From Kryptolebias marmoratus (lineage: Eukaryota > Chordata > Actinopteri > Cyprinodontiformes > Rivulidae): a stretch of 64,000 nt of DNA. Shown one piece after another: positions 12,930 through 25,690 of this stretch. A program made the translations under genes and the position numbers. Position 1 is the stretch's first letter, and each line of letters opens with the position of its first letter. Location: positions 12,801,842-12,865,841 of the forward strand of contig NC_051436.1 of NCBI RefSeq assembly GCF_001649575.2. The letters run 5' to 3'. Below the pieces are notes generated by a model. It was not told the origin of the DNA and made no database searches. It saw nothing but the letters and a program-made list of their open reading frames with translations.

Positions 12930-13990
12930 ATGTCAAGGTCAGATTTATTCCTGTAGCACAGTGGTTCCCAAAGCTGGGGTCGGGACCCCATTGTGGGTCA
13001 TGAAACTCGAAGTGAGGGTAAATAGATAAAGTGACAATAATAATTAATAAAACTAGAATGTGCTTCTTTAATAACAGAGTTTTTACGACTGAAGTGGGAA
13101 TATTTGGGTTCAGAAGCCTCTGCCGCTCTTATTTTGTGTGTCAGAAGCTGAAAAGTTTGGGAACCGCTGCTGCGGCACATTTAAAACCAACAGTGCTGAC
13201 CGAAGGCTCGAAACGAAAGGTCGTTAAAAGCGTCAATAAAGTAAATTCAGAAGACACCCATAAAACCAACGAGTACAGTAAAATAGGTTCAAAACTAAGG
13301 AAAACAGGGAAGCACAGTAACACAAAGGATCTGATGGAACTCAAAGTGAGCTCGGATTAAAAGCCAGAGTAAAAATGCTGAGTTTTCAGGCGGGATTTAA
13401 AAGACTTTATGGTCTCTGCAGCACGAACGCCACCTTAGAGCTTCTGGCTGGAAGATCTCAGAGCTCTCTCAGGGTTAGACGAGTCGAGAAGTTCAGGTAA
13501 GTAAGTGGGTGCAGAACTGTTTAAAAAATGTCAAAGTGAGTAAAAGAATCCTAAAATCTACAGCCGGTGTAAAACTTGGGCCTTCTGGTAGCCGTTAAAA
13601 GACGAGCAGCAGCGTCCTGGACTAGCCTGCGGGGGATCGAGAGACGCTTGTTCGAGCCCAAGGTAGGGAGAGAGAGCTGTGGGCCGTCCGATCTAGAGGC
13701 GACGAAGGCACGGACAAGTGTTTTCAGGTCTTTAGGAGGAAATGTAAGCTTTGACAGTTTGACGTAACTGATAACAACTGGCTGCGACGACTGTGGACAC
13801 TGTGGCTCGTCAAATTTAAAACACTCCAAGGTGTCTGACAACGGAGGAACATCGAGGAGCTAGAGGGGCCGGGGATATCAAAATGGTTTCCAATCACTTC
13901 AGGCTTTCATTCAGGGTCAAACAGGTCTGCGTTCAGCCGTCTTCGACTTCTTGTAAGGCCGAGACGCTCGGTTTGAAAGGGAAATAAACC
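12930..13990 (-). mobile_element. Second L2-like LINE 3' portion with hAT MITE insertion
   Basis: On the minus strand, broken frames give a LINE reverse-transcriptase tail: an RLVQDAAARLLTATRR segment at about 13630-13590 and SFKSRLKTQHFYSGF at about 13410-13370. A 3' UTR follows and ends near 12930 in a terminus like gctacaggaataaatctgac. The hAT MITE at 12959-13169 interrupts the terminal sequence. The copy is 5'-truncated and carries stops, so it is inactive. It differs from the 5567-6860 copy enough to be another family member. Confidence 0.72.
12959..13169. mobile_element. hAT-type MITE (211 bp), second copy
   Basis: The ends cagtggttcccaaagctggg and aaaagtttgggaaccgctg are inverted repeats of the same family as 5648-5964. 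The flanks ctgtagca (12951-12958) and ctgcggca (13170-13177) match at 6 of 8 positions as a target duplication. The interior differs in length from the first copy by about 100 bp. Non-coding. Confidence 0.85.
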
Positions 13991-15317
13991 AGGATGTCGT
14001 CAGCGTAGCGAAGAAAGTTCATCACATTTTAAAGCAATATACAACATTTTTCCAATCTGAATGAAAAGTGTCCATTTGTGCCTGCTCAAACCTTTCCAAA
14101 TTAAGCAAAAAAAAAAAAAATCTGATCTGACGACTTGTAAACGGGTCGCGGTCGGTTTGGGAGGACTTCGGAGTCACACAAGAGACAGAAATCGGAGCAT
14201 GCGCTTTTCTGAAGAATTGGTTTTCACCGCTGGTGATACGTCGTCTTTCAGCACAACAACAAGAGTTTCAAACTGAATCACATCCTGTTTGTATTTAACA
14301 CCAGACAGCGCGGTACACAGGGACAGGAAGTGGCAAAGTAACGCGACTCGACGACTGGACAACCAAATTCCGATCCGAGTTTTGCCCAACTTATGGAAAA
14401 TAAAACAAAGCTCTGTATGTCTTGTGCCAGCTGTGGAGAGATGGAAAGTATTTCCATGTGTTATAAATCCCTTTAAAGTCACTTCCACAATTTATTCTTT
14501 CCCTTTACTTCCATGTGTGCCATAGTTGTTGCGTAAAATGTGCCCAAAGTGCATAAAAAGAACTTATAAGAACTTGTTTGACTCCCTTGTGACAGTCAGG
14601 TGGTGTAGATGAGGTTTCGTGCTGCTAAACTGAAAGTTTGTATGCGTGCGGGAGGATGAGGAGGAGGAGGAGGAGGAGGAGGAGGAGGAAGGGCTACAGC
14701 AGAGGTCAGTGTTGGCAGGTCAAAAGGCCAACGTCAGCCACCGGCAGAGAGAACAGCTGGTACGTCAGCTGACCACCTCCGGGGGGGAGGGGGGGGGGGC
14801 ACTGAATCAAACTCCAAAAACACAAGAGCTAAATGTTGTTTCAGGTCAGAAAATAACGTGTTTCTATAAATGCGCTTCAGCTCTCAGCACCAGAACCGTC
14901 TCTCCTCCTGCCTTCAGACCAACCTTATTGCTTCTAAATGAAAACCCATTTTTCCAGTTCCTCCTTTTCTTTCCGTTCGCTGCGGGCTGCTTCGGACTTT
15001 TCTTTGAACCGGAGACGTGTCGGTGATGTCACCGTTGGGATTTTTTAAAAGAGGGGTGAGCTCACTGGCCGGAACCGCAGAGGAGACGGGATCCGAGCAT
15101 CGGGGGGAGCGAGTGGCCCTTTTTAACGGGGCCGAGTCTGGTGGTGGTGGTAGGGGGGGGATCTGGGCCCAGTTCTGTCAGCTGTCCAGCTATCTGCTCA
15201 TCTTCACATGACCCTAGAGACATTCAGAGAGCAGAACGGAAAACTGAGGGTTGGAAACGAAGGGGAAAAATGTGAAATAAAGGTAAAAGTACCACAGAAA
15301 CCACCATAAATATACAT

Positions 15318-15422
<105 letters not shown>

Positions 15423-17474
15423 TGGTTATGGAGGACTTTGTTCCAAAAACTACATCCAGAAGGAGGCAAAGTCTGAGAAATTTTGTCTATAGGAAATAGG
15501 TAAAAGTAGTGTCTTATACTGCATCAACTAAACATTATGGTGGTATTTTCACCAGATACTAGCTAAAGCACCATCCAGCTGTTAGCTAAAATGCTAGCTC
15601 GTTTTTAGCTAGTAAATTTATGTTGTCAGAATTTGACACAATTTGTTCCTTTTTTTTTTAAATCTATAAAAACTACTAAAGAATGTATTATTAACGATAC
15701 TAGTTTCAGACAAAACAGTATTTAGCGCCTAAAAGATGATTCCCAAAGAGTTATTAGCTGAAAACCTGTCATGTGATCAGCTAAACGACGTGTCTGGTCT
15801 TTGTTGAATTTTCTTCCTGTTTCTTTCTTCACTCATTTTTGTATTTGTTTTTTTTTTTTTTTTAGAAATATTTTATACTTCAGAAAACAGAACTTATTAG
15901 AGCTTTGCCCGTTTTGCTGCCTTGCTGTTTGTTGCAAACATTTAGTGTGTATTAATGGCTCCCATGTGTGCCGTTCAGCCTCAGTGTGTGTGCGTGTTGG
16001 TGTGTTTGTGTGTGAGGGTCAGAGCGGGCAGCAGTCCAGACTGCTGAGAGGAAAAAGAACTTTCACTGCAGGAGGTCGGTCAGGGCTCTGTGCCAATCAA
16101 CCTCACACACACACACACACCCGAGGCAGCGTGCCCTCCGCAGTCCATGCCCAGAGGCAACATGACCACTCGCTGCCCCCGCAGACACGCCGAGGAGGAC
16201 ACGGGGAGCGAAAGGATAAAGAGGCGAACAGAGGGGAGAACTGCGAGGCGCGAGAAGAGGACACGCTGATAAGATGGAAACACGGAGAACACGGAAACAC
16301 GCTGATAGTGATAGATGGAGGTGGAAAAAACACAGAAGGACAAAAGGAGAAAGCGTGGCAGCAAACAAGTGGAAAGAAGCGAAGAAATGTGGATTATGAA
16401 CCGTTTGCTGTAGGGGGGGGGGGATAAGGGAGCTAGAGATATAGAGGAAAATGGGGGGTGGGGGGGCAAAAGAGCAAGAAAAGACAGAGGGGAGGAATGG
16501 AAAACTAGTGTAAGGAGGAAAGAGGATGACGGACACAGAGAAGTTCTCTGGCGATAGAAGAAGAGGGATAAGATAAAGAAGTGCGGGGCAGGGGAAGTGT
16601 TTGTGCTCCAGAGGACAAAAGAACATGAGACAAAGAGGAGAAAGAGAGGGAGCTAATGGGATTCCCACTGGAGATTTGAAGATTTAAAAAGTCGCTTTTA
16701 AGCCTAACTGCCTGATATGTTAGGAAAAACAACAAAAACAATAACAGCAAATCAGAAACAGAGCAGAAATCCGGTCTAAATAAAGCAAATAAAGTTTGAA
16801 TTCACTGTGGGTTCTTTGTAATCCACACAGGGTCAAAATTAAACATATAGGCTCAAATATTTATACACCTCCCAGTAATATTTGGGTCCTTTAGTAAGTT
16901 GCACTTAAAGCTGTTTTTACATTGTTCTAACTCTGAATTCACAAATACGTCGGCACCTGCTCGCCATGCCACTGTGTTGGTTTACGGGTGGCCATTTCAT
17001 TGGCTGCATTAATGAATGCTGTGATTTCGAGGTATGTTTGTTTTTTTAAAAATGGTGGGTTTCTTGTGAAGGAGACGCTTCCTGGCCAATCAACGGCCAG
17101 TGTTCCACTGACGCCAAACCTTTCAGCTCGACTCGGGCTCGCTCGGAACCGCGGCCGTGTAGTTACGTGCTGAATGCCCCCTCTAGCACCGTCAGACCCA
17201 GCTCGACCCGGCCCGGGTTTTTCCATTGGGCGGTCTGGCCTACTTCCAGCTCGATATTTGGAACCTAGAAGACCCGGGGTTCGTGCTGCAGATCTGAGGC
17301 TAACGATTGGTTCATTAACCCCGTGGGGGGCAACACCACAGATGAGTCCTATTTCTAGCGATCGCTTCTTACCGCCATTTCCTTAGCTACTTCTTTGTTT
17401 CCTGTTTATTTGTCGGGAACATGGCAGTGAAGAAAACAACACCAGTGCCCTGGTGAAACCATGAGGTGCACTTA

Positions 17475-17620
17475 TTCCTGTGGCTCAGTGATTGGCGCAG
17501 TCGCCCTCCAATAAGAGAATTGGCGGTTCGATTCCACCATTGACCATCAGTATGTCACACGTTGACGTGTCCCCGAGTAAGACACTAAACCCCTCATTGC
17601 CTCCAATCTAAAGCACTGAT
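17475..17620 (+). mobile_element. tRNA-derived SINE-like fragment
   Basis: The sequence has a pol III A-box-like block (tggctcagtga) and an exact B-box (ggttcgattcc) about 40 nt further on, followed by a non-tRNA body (gtccccgagtaagacactaaacccc). That arrangement fits the tRNA-headed repeats of fish genomes. It does not fold into a complete tRNA, so I do not call a tRNA gene. It abuts a hAT end at 17628. Confidence 0.65.
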
Positions 17621-17627
17621 TAGACCA

Positions 17628-17790
17628 GGGGTGGGCAATCCTGGTCCTTGAGGGCCACCATCCTGCATGTTTTACTTGTTCCTCTGCTCCAACACACCTG
17701 ATTTGAATCAGTGTGTCATTAACAGGCTTCTGCAGAACATGAAGAGGTGATTTAACCACTGAATCAGGTGTGTTTGTGTGTTTGGGTGTT
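17628..17790 (+). mobile_element. hAT-like terminal fragment
   Basis: The segment starts caggggtgggcaatcctggt, the typical left terminus of a widespread vertebrate hAT family, and continues through ggccaccatcctgcatgtttt. No matching right terminus is visible, so it is a partial element. Confidence 0.6.
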
Positions 17791-19471
17791 TGTGTGTGGA
17801 CGAAGCCATTTCTGGAAGAGGTGGCTTTTTTTCCGAGGCTAGTTTTAGAACAACAAACGAAATGTTTCTGCGTGGACAGGGCCAAGTCAATGCTGAAGTG
17901 TCTGGTTGTCTCACATCGGTTTTCCCATGTTTACAGGGTTTTATCTAAGAGGCACAACGAGTTTAAAGAAGATCCTTCACTTCCTGTTTTGAATAGCAGA
18001 TTCTGATACGTTGGAAGTCGATGAGAGTTTGGATGCGCGCTCTCTGCGCTCTGGGAGGATATAAAAGAAAAATGTAAAGTCCTCAAGCAAAGAGAGACAC
18101 ACTGAAGGAAAGAGCTACATTTTGACGTGTAAACTGGAAAGTTGGTGTAAAAGTGAAGAAGTAAAAACTCTGAACGATGTTTCTAATGTGAAGTACATCA
18201 GAGCTACAGAGCTCCAAAAAGAGGACTAGGTTTGCTGCCTCGTTTTACCGGACTCCCAGTTTTGTTTATGGGGGAATTCTTCTGCGGCCTTTTGAGAATT
18301 TAATCCACAGGGCACGATGTACTGCCACCACATATCATAGCACACTGCTCCCAGTCAAGCCGCATGTTTCGATGTAGTTTTTTTTTTTGTACGAGCGTTT
18401 CCAGTGCTTCGACGGCCATGCACCGGCATCCCTAAACGCTGTGAAATGATGCAGGTCTCCCCAGCTCTCGAATAGTGCCATCTTGTCGTCCTTGACTTCA
18501 CCGAGTGACCAACATGTGCTCTGTTGGTTGCATTTCACGCGGTGCAGAAGACAGCAGCGAGGCAACAATGATGCAGCGAGACAGGCAGGCGGACAGAGAG
18601 ACAGAGGGAGACAGACAGAGGCGAAGAATGAACGTCTGTGTTGGTGCCAGAGAGAGGTATAAGGTTTCCTGAGACTTGTTTTCCTGACTTAGGCGTTCTG
18701 TTAGCCCCCCCTTCATCCATTTCCCCAGTTCCACACACACACACACACACATTTCTCAACTCTCCTCAAATCACACTGCATATCTCGGGAGATAGAGGCT
18801 TTTGGAAAACTGAGCCCAGTTCCCTTGGGCTATTCTCAAACTCGTGCTCTGGTTACACCACCGCGTTCCAGAGTGCAGCTCCACAGTGTTGGCCTGAGTT
18901 TACTTAGGCAGATACCTCTCTCCTCAAAAATGCTGCACAACCCCCCCCCCCAAGAGAACCTAATCTGTATTATTGGAACTCCGCTCATATCGGTCCCCTT
19001 CCATCTAAATATTATTAGAGGAAGATACAATAATGAGTTGCATAAAATGTGTGAAATAACATGTGGTGGGGGGTGGGGGGGAGCACAGCAAGCGTTCAAC
19101 TCTAGCAGTTCATATCTGAAATTCATGAAGTGTTTACGTGTAACCACTGGCTCAGAAATGTGTGAACGGAGGTTCTGCATTCACAATTCGGTGCATGTTC
19201 CACCTTGCTGTGACTGACAAGTAGAAGGGACGCTGCTTGTAGTTCAAAGTGAGAGCAGGTTTTAACTTCAGGTCTTTAGAATATCCATCAGCTTTGCCAT
19301 TGTGTTAGCGTGTCGTTGGGTGTGGTTCGAAGCAAAGTTTTGCATTATTGCGTCTCCAACTAACAGCTGCAGCCTAGAAAAAGAAAATCATGCAGGATGT
19401 TTTATTTTGAAAAAATGGCCACTTCCTCCTCTTTTCTGTGATTCACTCAGTCACAAGAATTTCTCATGTAC

Positions 19472-20096
19472 TAGCAAACCAACAAGCTAACCCTAGGAAA
19501 CTAACAAGGTAACCATATAAACCTGCAAGCTAACCACAGAAACCAACAAGTTAAGCCTAGAAACCTACAAGCTAACCATAGTAACCAACAAGCTAACTCT
19601 AGAAAACTACAAGCTAACCCCAGCAAACAAGCTAACCCTAGAAACCTACAAGCTAACCATAGAAACCAACAAGGTAACCATAGAAACCAACAAGCTAAGC
19701 CTAGAAACCTACAAGCTAACCATAGAAACCAACAAGCTAACCATAGAAACCAACAAGCTAACCCTAGAAACCAACAAGCTAACTCTAGAAACCTACAAGC
19801 TAACCCCAGCAAACAAGCTAACCCTAGAAACCTACAAGCTAACCATAGAAACCAACAAGCTAACCATAGAAACCAACAAGCTAAGCCTAGAAACCTACAA
19901 GCTAACCCGAGCAAACAAGCTAACCTAGAAACCTACAAGCTAACCATAGAAACCAACAAGCAAACTACAGAAACCTACAAGCTAACCCCAGCAAACAAGC
20001 TAACCCTAGAAACCTACAAGCTAACTATAGAAACCAACAAACTAATCCTTGAAAACTTAAAAGCTAACCCCAGCAAACAAGCTAGCCTTAGCAAAA
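19472..20096. repeat. Minisatellite of a roughly 21-bp unit
   Basis: About 30 variant copies of a unit like accaacaagctaaccatagaa lie in tandem. Variants alternate accaac/acctac and ccatag/ccctag, and a shorter form, ccccagcaaaca, occurs three times. Because the unit is a multiple of three with no stop on the complement, the minus strand holds a long hydrophobic open frame (repeats of LACWFLW). It has no other sign of being a gene. Confidence 0.93.
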
Positions 20097-22649
20097 ATGA
20101 GTAAAAAAAACAAACTTTTCTGGAGAACTCCCCCAGCAAAGTCATTAAAGACCTTAGAGGCAGTGCAGGTTGGTATTTTCTTTAAAGTGACACCCTTAAA
20201 TTAAATCACTGATGGATGTTTGAGAAAAACCAGTTAATATTTCCACTCTCGTTTAATTCTTCATTATTATGTCATGCTAATGTTTGACCACAGCTGGTAG
20301 TAAAGACAATAAAGAATCATCCGGCGGTTTGGTTACTTCACCAGCGGGGCTTTTCTGCACAGCCTGGTAAACAGGATGACAGCCACTGAAACATATCAAT
20401 GCAGTCATGAAACTTTAAATTTTAAACCGGCATTCTTGAAAAGCGGACATTTTGTGCCTACTTTGTGCACGGCTTGCAAAACTGCACTGTAGGCTGCGCA
20501 CATTATTTTGTTTCTCGCCGCCCACATTTTTGATTTAATCTACCGGAGGACACTTTTAAAATAAAGATCTGGACCAGATTTTTAAATTTATTTATTTATA
20601 CTTAGTTATTATTCATTAAAGACATGGTTTGTAGACCTGGACATGTTTTCTCTCAGAGGAGAGCTCCCACACTGGTGTTAAAATACACCTTATGTCCTCC
20701 TGAGACGGGTTGGAGATGACCTCGACAAAACCGAGATGGGTTCGGGACACCAGCGACGACTGTGTGAGAAGAGTGCGAGCATCTGCAACAAGCGGGGGAC
20801 TTGAGGAACCGTCGGGAACGTTGCGACAAGTTCCCTCACCGATCAATTTTCCCAAATAAGAATATCATTTTAAATAGGGTAACAGGTGCAAATAAAGCAA
20901 AAGTTAGAAGCGTTTGCAAGATTTCTGCTAATGCTGCCATCCTTAGCACAATATTTCTTTGACGGTTTTCTCTTTGTTTTTTCAGTATTTATACGTTTAC
21001 TTTGGATTTCTTATTTTAAAAAATCTGTAAATATAATAAGTTATTCTGTAAGCTATGTTAATTGGGTCTATTAAAGCTAACCGGTTACACAGAAATGCTT
21101 TAGATGATTAGTTTAAGTCTGTGCCGTCTGTAATAAATGCAATACGTTCCACACTGTAAGCAGCAAACGAGACAGACTGTGCAGTAGTGAGCGTCAGGAA
21201 TCCAGAAGCCACAAGTACAAGTTGGTTTTCCTTCTCTCTCGTCTCCCCTTTCTCCTCCCCGAGCCAAACCACTCTTTCTGTTACCTCGGCCTCCTTCCAA
21301 ATGATTCATTCAACCAGCCGCCCACTGAAACAAAAAAAAAAGAGAAAGAATAAACACCGAAACAAAGAGCGAACGCGATGTATTCGGCCTGTACTTTTCT
21401 GACCACGCGCCTAGCAAAACCCTGCACGCGCACCGAAAACAAAGTATTCACTCATCCTCTGTCGCAGACACTGCACGCCGTCTGCTTCATCGCTCAGCTC
21501 CAGATGCAAAACATGCTCCGACTTTTCCGAACCGCCCGATCCCCGACACCGCAGGTCCCGATTCCGCCTTGAGCCCCGACCTGGGATGACATCATCCCCA
21601 CCGCCTGGCGGCCATCCGGCTCTAATAAAGGCCGGCGTTCCCCCCCCCCCTCCATTCCTTGTCCTTAATGACAGGGTAGAGCTACGTGATGCGCCCCGAG
21701 GTGCAGGAGAGCCGGGGGGACTTTGGTCTGGGATTCTGCCCGGGAAGGATTCCTCCCTTGAAACATGTGGTTTGTTTCTCCCTCTGAACGGAGCTTAAAC
21801 GGAGGAGTGGATGGATGAGGAGACCAGGGAGCAGGGGAAAGGGGAGACCACAGAGTCAGCTCGTAGCCCAGAGGAAGAGATCATTAGTAGCTCAGGTGGG
21901 ATATGCATCTGCTTTCATCTCAGGGTGGCTTTCTTCTGCGGATGGCATTAAATAGCAGAAATACGCCCTCTGGATAAAATCCGAGGCCGAGGGTTTAAGC
22001 ATGCAACTCAATCGTTTGCGCAAGTTTCCTACTGACATCAGGGCATATGGGTGCCATTTAATCCTGCAGTCGGGTTTTTGGGGTTATGCACATGACATGA
22101 CCGAGGTTTATTTTTGACGCTCCGCTGCACGTAGAGGCAGTAAAAATGAAGGAAATAATGAAGGTTTTTTTTTTCGGCAGTTGTGGAAAAGAGTCTTCAG
22201 AGCTATTCGGCTGGATGCAGTGAAAGGATTTCCACAACCTTGAATGAAAATGATGCACGAAGCCGACCTCTGAGGCTCTTCTTGGTCTCAAGTGCAGGTG
22301 CGTTCAAGTGAACTCTGGCGTTTCGTGGTCTGGAGCAACTGAGAACTACGTCTCGCTGGTCGAAACTGACCAGTAGGATCTTATTAGTGAAAACAGGGCG
22401 TAGGCCCAAATATACAGCTGAATATTTAACTATATCATAAAACTACTGTCTAAACACAGTAATGAAGTTAAAAAGGTCAAGAAATATCCCTGTTGTTTGA
22501 ACAGAATGTGACAGGAAGCAGGGCCCACTTCCTCGTCGCTGGATTGTTCTACATTGGTTGTCTCATGGTCTGGAACATGTTCTGTGTTGTCTTCAACTTC
22601 TGACTCTTTCTCCTTTATAGGACCTCTCATGTCGGGTTGTGAGTCTCTC

Positions 22650-22975
22650 TAGGGGTCTGAGGTGAAAGTCCCAGGTCACCAACTGTGCAATGTCAAACGG
22701 GACAGCTGAACATCTTATGGGTCTGGGATGATCTCAATTGATTTCAAGTTCACAGGGTCAGAGGTAAAGGTCACAGGTTACAGGTCACCCCTTTCTGAAG
22801 ACCTTGTCTGTGTTTTAACTCTGCAACAGCAAAATGTAAGGGTGTCAAACTGCACAGCTGGACACTTCATGGGTCGGGATGATCCCTACTGATTTCAAGG
22901 GGTCAAAGTCAGCCCTTTGTGAAAACCTTGTCTATGCTCCAGATTTACATCTGAGTAACATAGAAATCAAACCCT
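22650..22975 (+). repeat. Two units of the ~145-bp TNAAGGTCA satellite
   Basis: Two diverged units, each with a segment like cacagctggacacttcatgg, then ggatgatccc, then gatttcaag, then accttgtctgtg. They belong to the same family as the array at 42232-42790. The first unit carries taaaggtca; the second is degraded there. Confidence 0.75.
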
Positions 22976-23309
22976 TTGTTCCTTAGATTGTGCCTACCAA
23001 CCGGTGTATTATGTTTCATTGGCGTTACTCTTGATTTCAGACAGAAAACTTTTAAAATGGTCCAATTTCATCTGAACATAATTCAAGGGTTAATAAAAGT
23101 CTAGACTCCTTATCAAATCTATTAAAACCAAGTGGTAAGTCCTCAAAGACAAGTTCAAGTCAAGTCTCGAGTCATCTAAGAACCAACAAAGCTTCTGTTT
23201 GTTTGGTAAAGCTGGTCTTAATAGCATCAGGACTGAAACAAGTCAAGGATCCACTCAGACAGGTCACTAACTGAGTCTCGAGATTTTAAAAACAAGTTGA
23301 AGTCGTCAG

Positions 23310-24362
23310 TAATTGAATTGAATTGAATTCAACTTTATTGTCATTGCACCGTCACAAGTACAAGCAACGAAATGTATTTTGCATCTATCCAGAAGTGCTA
23401 TACAGCGTATAAATGTGTATTTACAGGTGTACAAAGGTTGTTATAAAAATAAAATGTTCAGTATAAAAATATAATATAAATAAAAAAAATATGGGAGCTA
23501 TGTACACATATACAGAAATGTTAGGAATGAATTGTATGTGTATTAGAGATTTACAATACAAGATAGATAATGGCACGATTTGAGATTATATACAGATTGT
23601 GAATGAGTGTGAGAACAGTCCGTATGTTATTGTTGTATGGGGGGACGGGGGGGTTTGGGCCTTATAGTTGTGTCAGGAGGCGTTCAGGAGCCTGACGGCT
23701 GTGGGAAAGAAACTGTTCCGATGCCTGGTGGTTTTGGTCCGTAGGCTTCTGTAACGCCTCCCAGAGGGCAGGAGGGAGAAGAGTGTGTGCGCGGGGTGAG
23801 TGAAGTCCTTGGTGATTTTCCAAGCCCTTTTCAGACACCTCTTCCTATAGACGTCCTTGATGGCAGGGAGCGTTGCCCCGGCGATGTGCTGGGCAGTTTT
23901 CACCACCCTCTGCAGCGCCTTCCGGTCGGAGACAGAGCAGTTCCCATACCAGACTGTAATGCAGTTGGTGAGGATGCTCTCGATGGTGCAGCGGTAGAAG
24001 TTAGTGATGATTTCTGAGGACAGGTGGTTCTTCCTCAGGGTCCTCATGAAGAAGAGGCGCTGGTGCGCCTTCTTGATGAGTTTGGAGCAGCTGGTCGTCC
24101 AGGTCAGATCCTCAGAGATGTGGACCCCCAGGAACTTAAAGCTGTCCACACGCTCCACCTCTGTCCCCTTGATGTGGATGGGTGGGTGTAGCTCAGCATT
24201 CCTCCTGAAGTCCACGATGAGCTCCTTGGTCTTATCCGTGTTCAGCTGCAGGTTGTTTTTGTCGCACCACTCAGCCAGACGGTCCACCTCCTCCCTGTAG
24301 GCGGCCTCATCGTTGTCCTTGATGAGGCCGATCACCGTGGTGTCATCTGCACCACGGTGCAA
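23310..24362 (-). mobile_element. 5'-truncated L2-like LINE with intact reverse-transcriptase tail
   Basis: The minus strand reads open for 229 codons (24362-23673), starting in the RT active-site region: ADDTTVIGLI corresponds to the YADD/FADD box, with its first residue replaced at the truncation point. It continues through LAEWCDKNNLQLNTDKTKE, FKFLGVHISEDLTW and AHQRLFFMRTLRK, and ends with the SLLPSGRRYR and FFPTAVRLLNAS segments typical of fish L2 elements. The 3' UTR then runs to a short tail of repeated aattg units (about 23310-23332). The frame is uninterrupted, so the insertion is fairly young. The upstream endonuclease and most of the RT are absent, so it cannot move on its own. It is an inserted fragment, not a host gene. 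Confidence 0.92.
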
Positions 24363-24929
24363 TTAAGCTTTAGTCCTGTAATACAAATCTAAAACTGGCT
24401 CAAGTGCTCACAAAGCCAAAAGGTATAAGATCCCTTATGAAGGGCGGACCCTTCACAAGACCAGAAGTCCATTCTTGACATGTCTTCAGGACCTCCAATC
24501 ATTCACCAGATGCAGGACTTACTTTTAGGGACACAATACAATGATCTGTTAAATTATATTCTTATTTACTGCAGAATGACTTGTAGCCAGTGATAGCAAA
24601 AGACATTAGTGCGTCCTTAGAATGGGGTCCCAAAAGGACCGGAGGTACTTTTAAGACCCCTTGGTCTCACTTCCAGCCAACAACAACAGCAACAAAATAA
24701 AAAAAATCCTGTTTGTTTATTTCTTGACTTTGATGGAAAACATAACGATATAAAAACAACAAAAAAGGCAAACTCGCAGAAACTTTAGAAGCAAAAATTT
24801 GCTGCCAAGACAAACTAACCAACACTTTGGATCAGTCCCATTTCACCTCTCGTCTCTTCCACTTTGCCCAGTTCCAATTATTTTTGTGATGTCAGGGGTG
24901 GGCTGAGGTGGTTCTACAAGTCAAGACTT

Positions 24930-25027
24930 TTAACCCTCCTGAAGCCCTCAGAAGAGAGAGACAGAGAGAGGTAGAAGAGCCCTGGAAAGTTTGGGTCAAT
25001 TTGACCCGAAGGCCACGGGAGGGTTAA
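24930..25027. mobile_element. Short TTAA-flanked MITE
   Basis: The left end ttaaccctcctg and the right end cgggagggttaa form a 10-bp inverted repeat that includes the TTAA site, as for piggyBac- or Kolobok-type elements. The interior holds the perfect palindrome gggtcaatttgaccc (24993-25007). It is 98 bp long and non-coding. Confidence 0.7.
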
Positions 25028-25544
25028 GGGGTACACTTCAAACAACAAACAGGTATTAAGATGCTTTAGTTTTGGTATTATTGTTGATCTTTAAAAACAA
25101 AACTTATTGCACACTAATAACTGATAACTAGTTAGCTGTCACATTGCGTCTGTTTACATAGAAGGAAATGGTGACAGTCATTGGTGTATCGACTTCCTGC
25201 GAGGGTGTCTTGTTTTGTAGTAAAATATTTTAATTTGTACCTCTTGTGAAGTCAACTAAAAAACCAAGAGGACACTCAAATCTGTGGGGTAGGAGTAGCG
25301 TTACACTTATAATTTACTGAGGAAAACCACCTACGAAGCCCATTGGATACTAAATTCTGTACTTTGCCGTTTTAAGATGCTAGCAAAAAGTTACCTGTTA
25401 TGTTTAGCAACTTAAAAACTAAAAAAAAAATGAAGCTAGCTTTCCTTGAAAGGCTGCCTTGCAAGCTAAACTTATTTATAAAATGTTGTTTATCGATCAA
25501 AGTGTGTGTCGAAAGCGACTCGCGGCGACATTTATACTATCACA

Positions 25545-25690
25545 CCAGATTTTAGCTCAGTATCTCTGGAAGGGACTGCACCATTTTGCGTGTTGGCTAG
25601 CTGCGGTCGGCCATCTTGAATTGGACTGACTCCAAAAGTCAGCCGCTTTTTGAGAGTTTAATCAAATCGGTCCAGTAGTTGCAAGTTTTT
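25545..25690 (+). repeat. Family A dispersed repeat copy (partial)
   Basis: It contains ttagctcagtatctctgg, the core gcggtcggccatcttgaatt, gactccaaaagtcagccg and tttgagagtttaatcaaatc. It ends before the usual gagatattttgctaac segment. Confidence 0.65.

Noticed and set aside
15801..16668. Open frames of about 200 codons on both strands
   Set aside because: They consist of T-runs, CA repeats and purine-rich tracts, with no recognisable domain or consistent splice signals.
17475..17620. A functional tRNA gene
   Set aside because: A- and B-box-like blocks are present, but I could not form the acceptor and anticodon stems, and the body continues as a SINE.
19501..19914. 137-codon minus-strand open frame of LACWFLW-type repeats
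   Set aside because: It is the translation of a 21-bp minisatellite with no stop in the unit; there is no promoter, splice or homology support.
23673..24362. Uninterrupted 229-codon minus frame as a host gene
   Set aside because: It is a LINE reverse-transcriptase tail with a 3' UTR and a short repeat tail; it starts abruptly at a 5' truncation.
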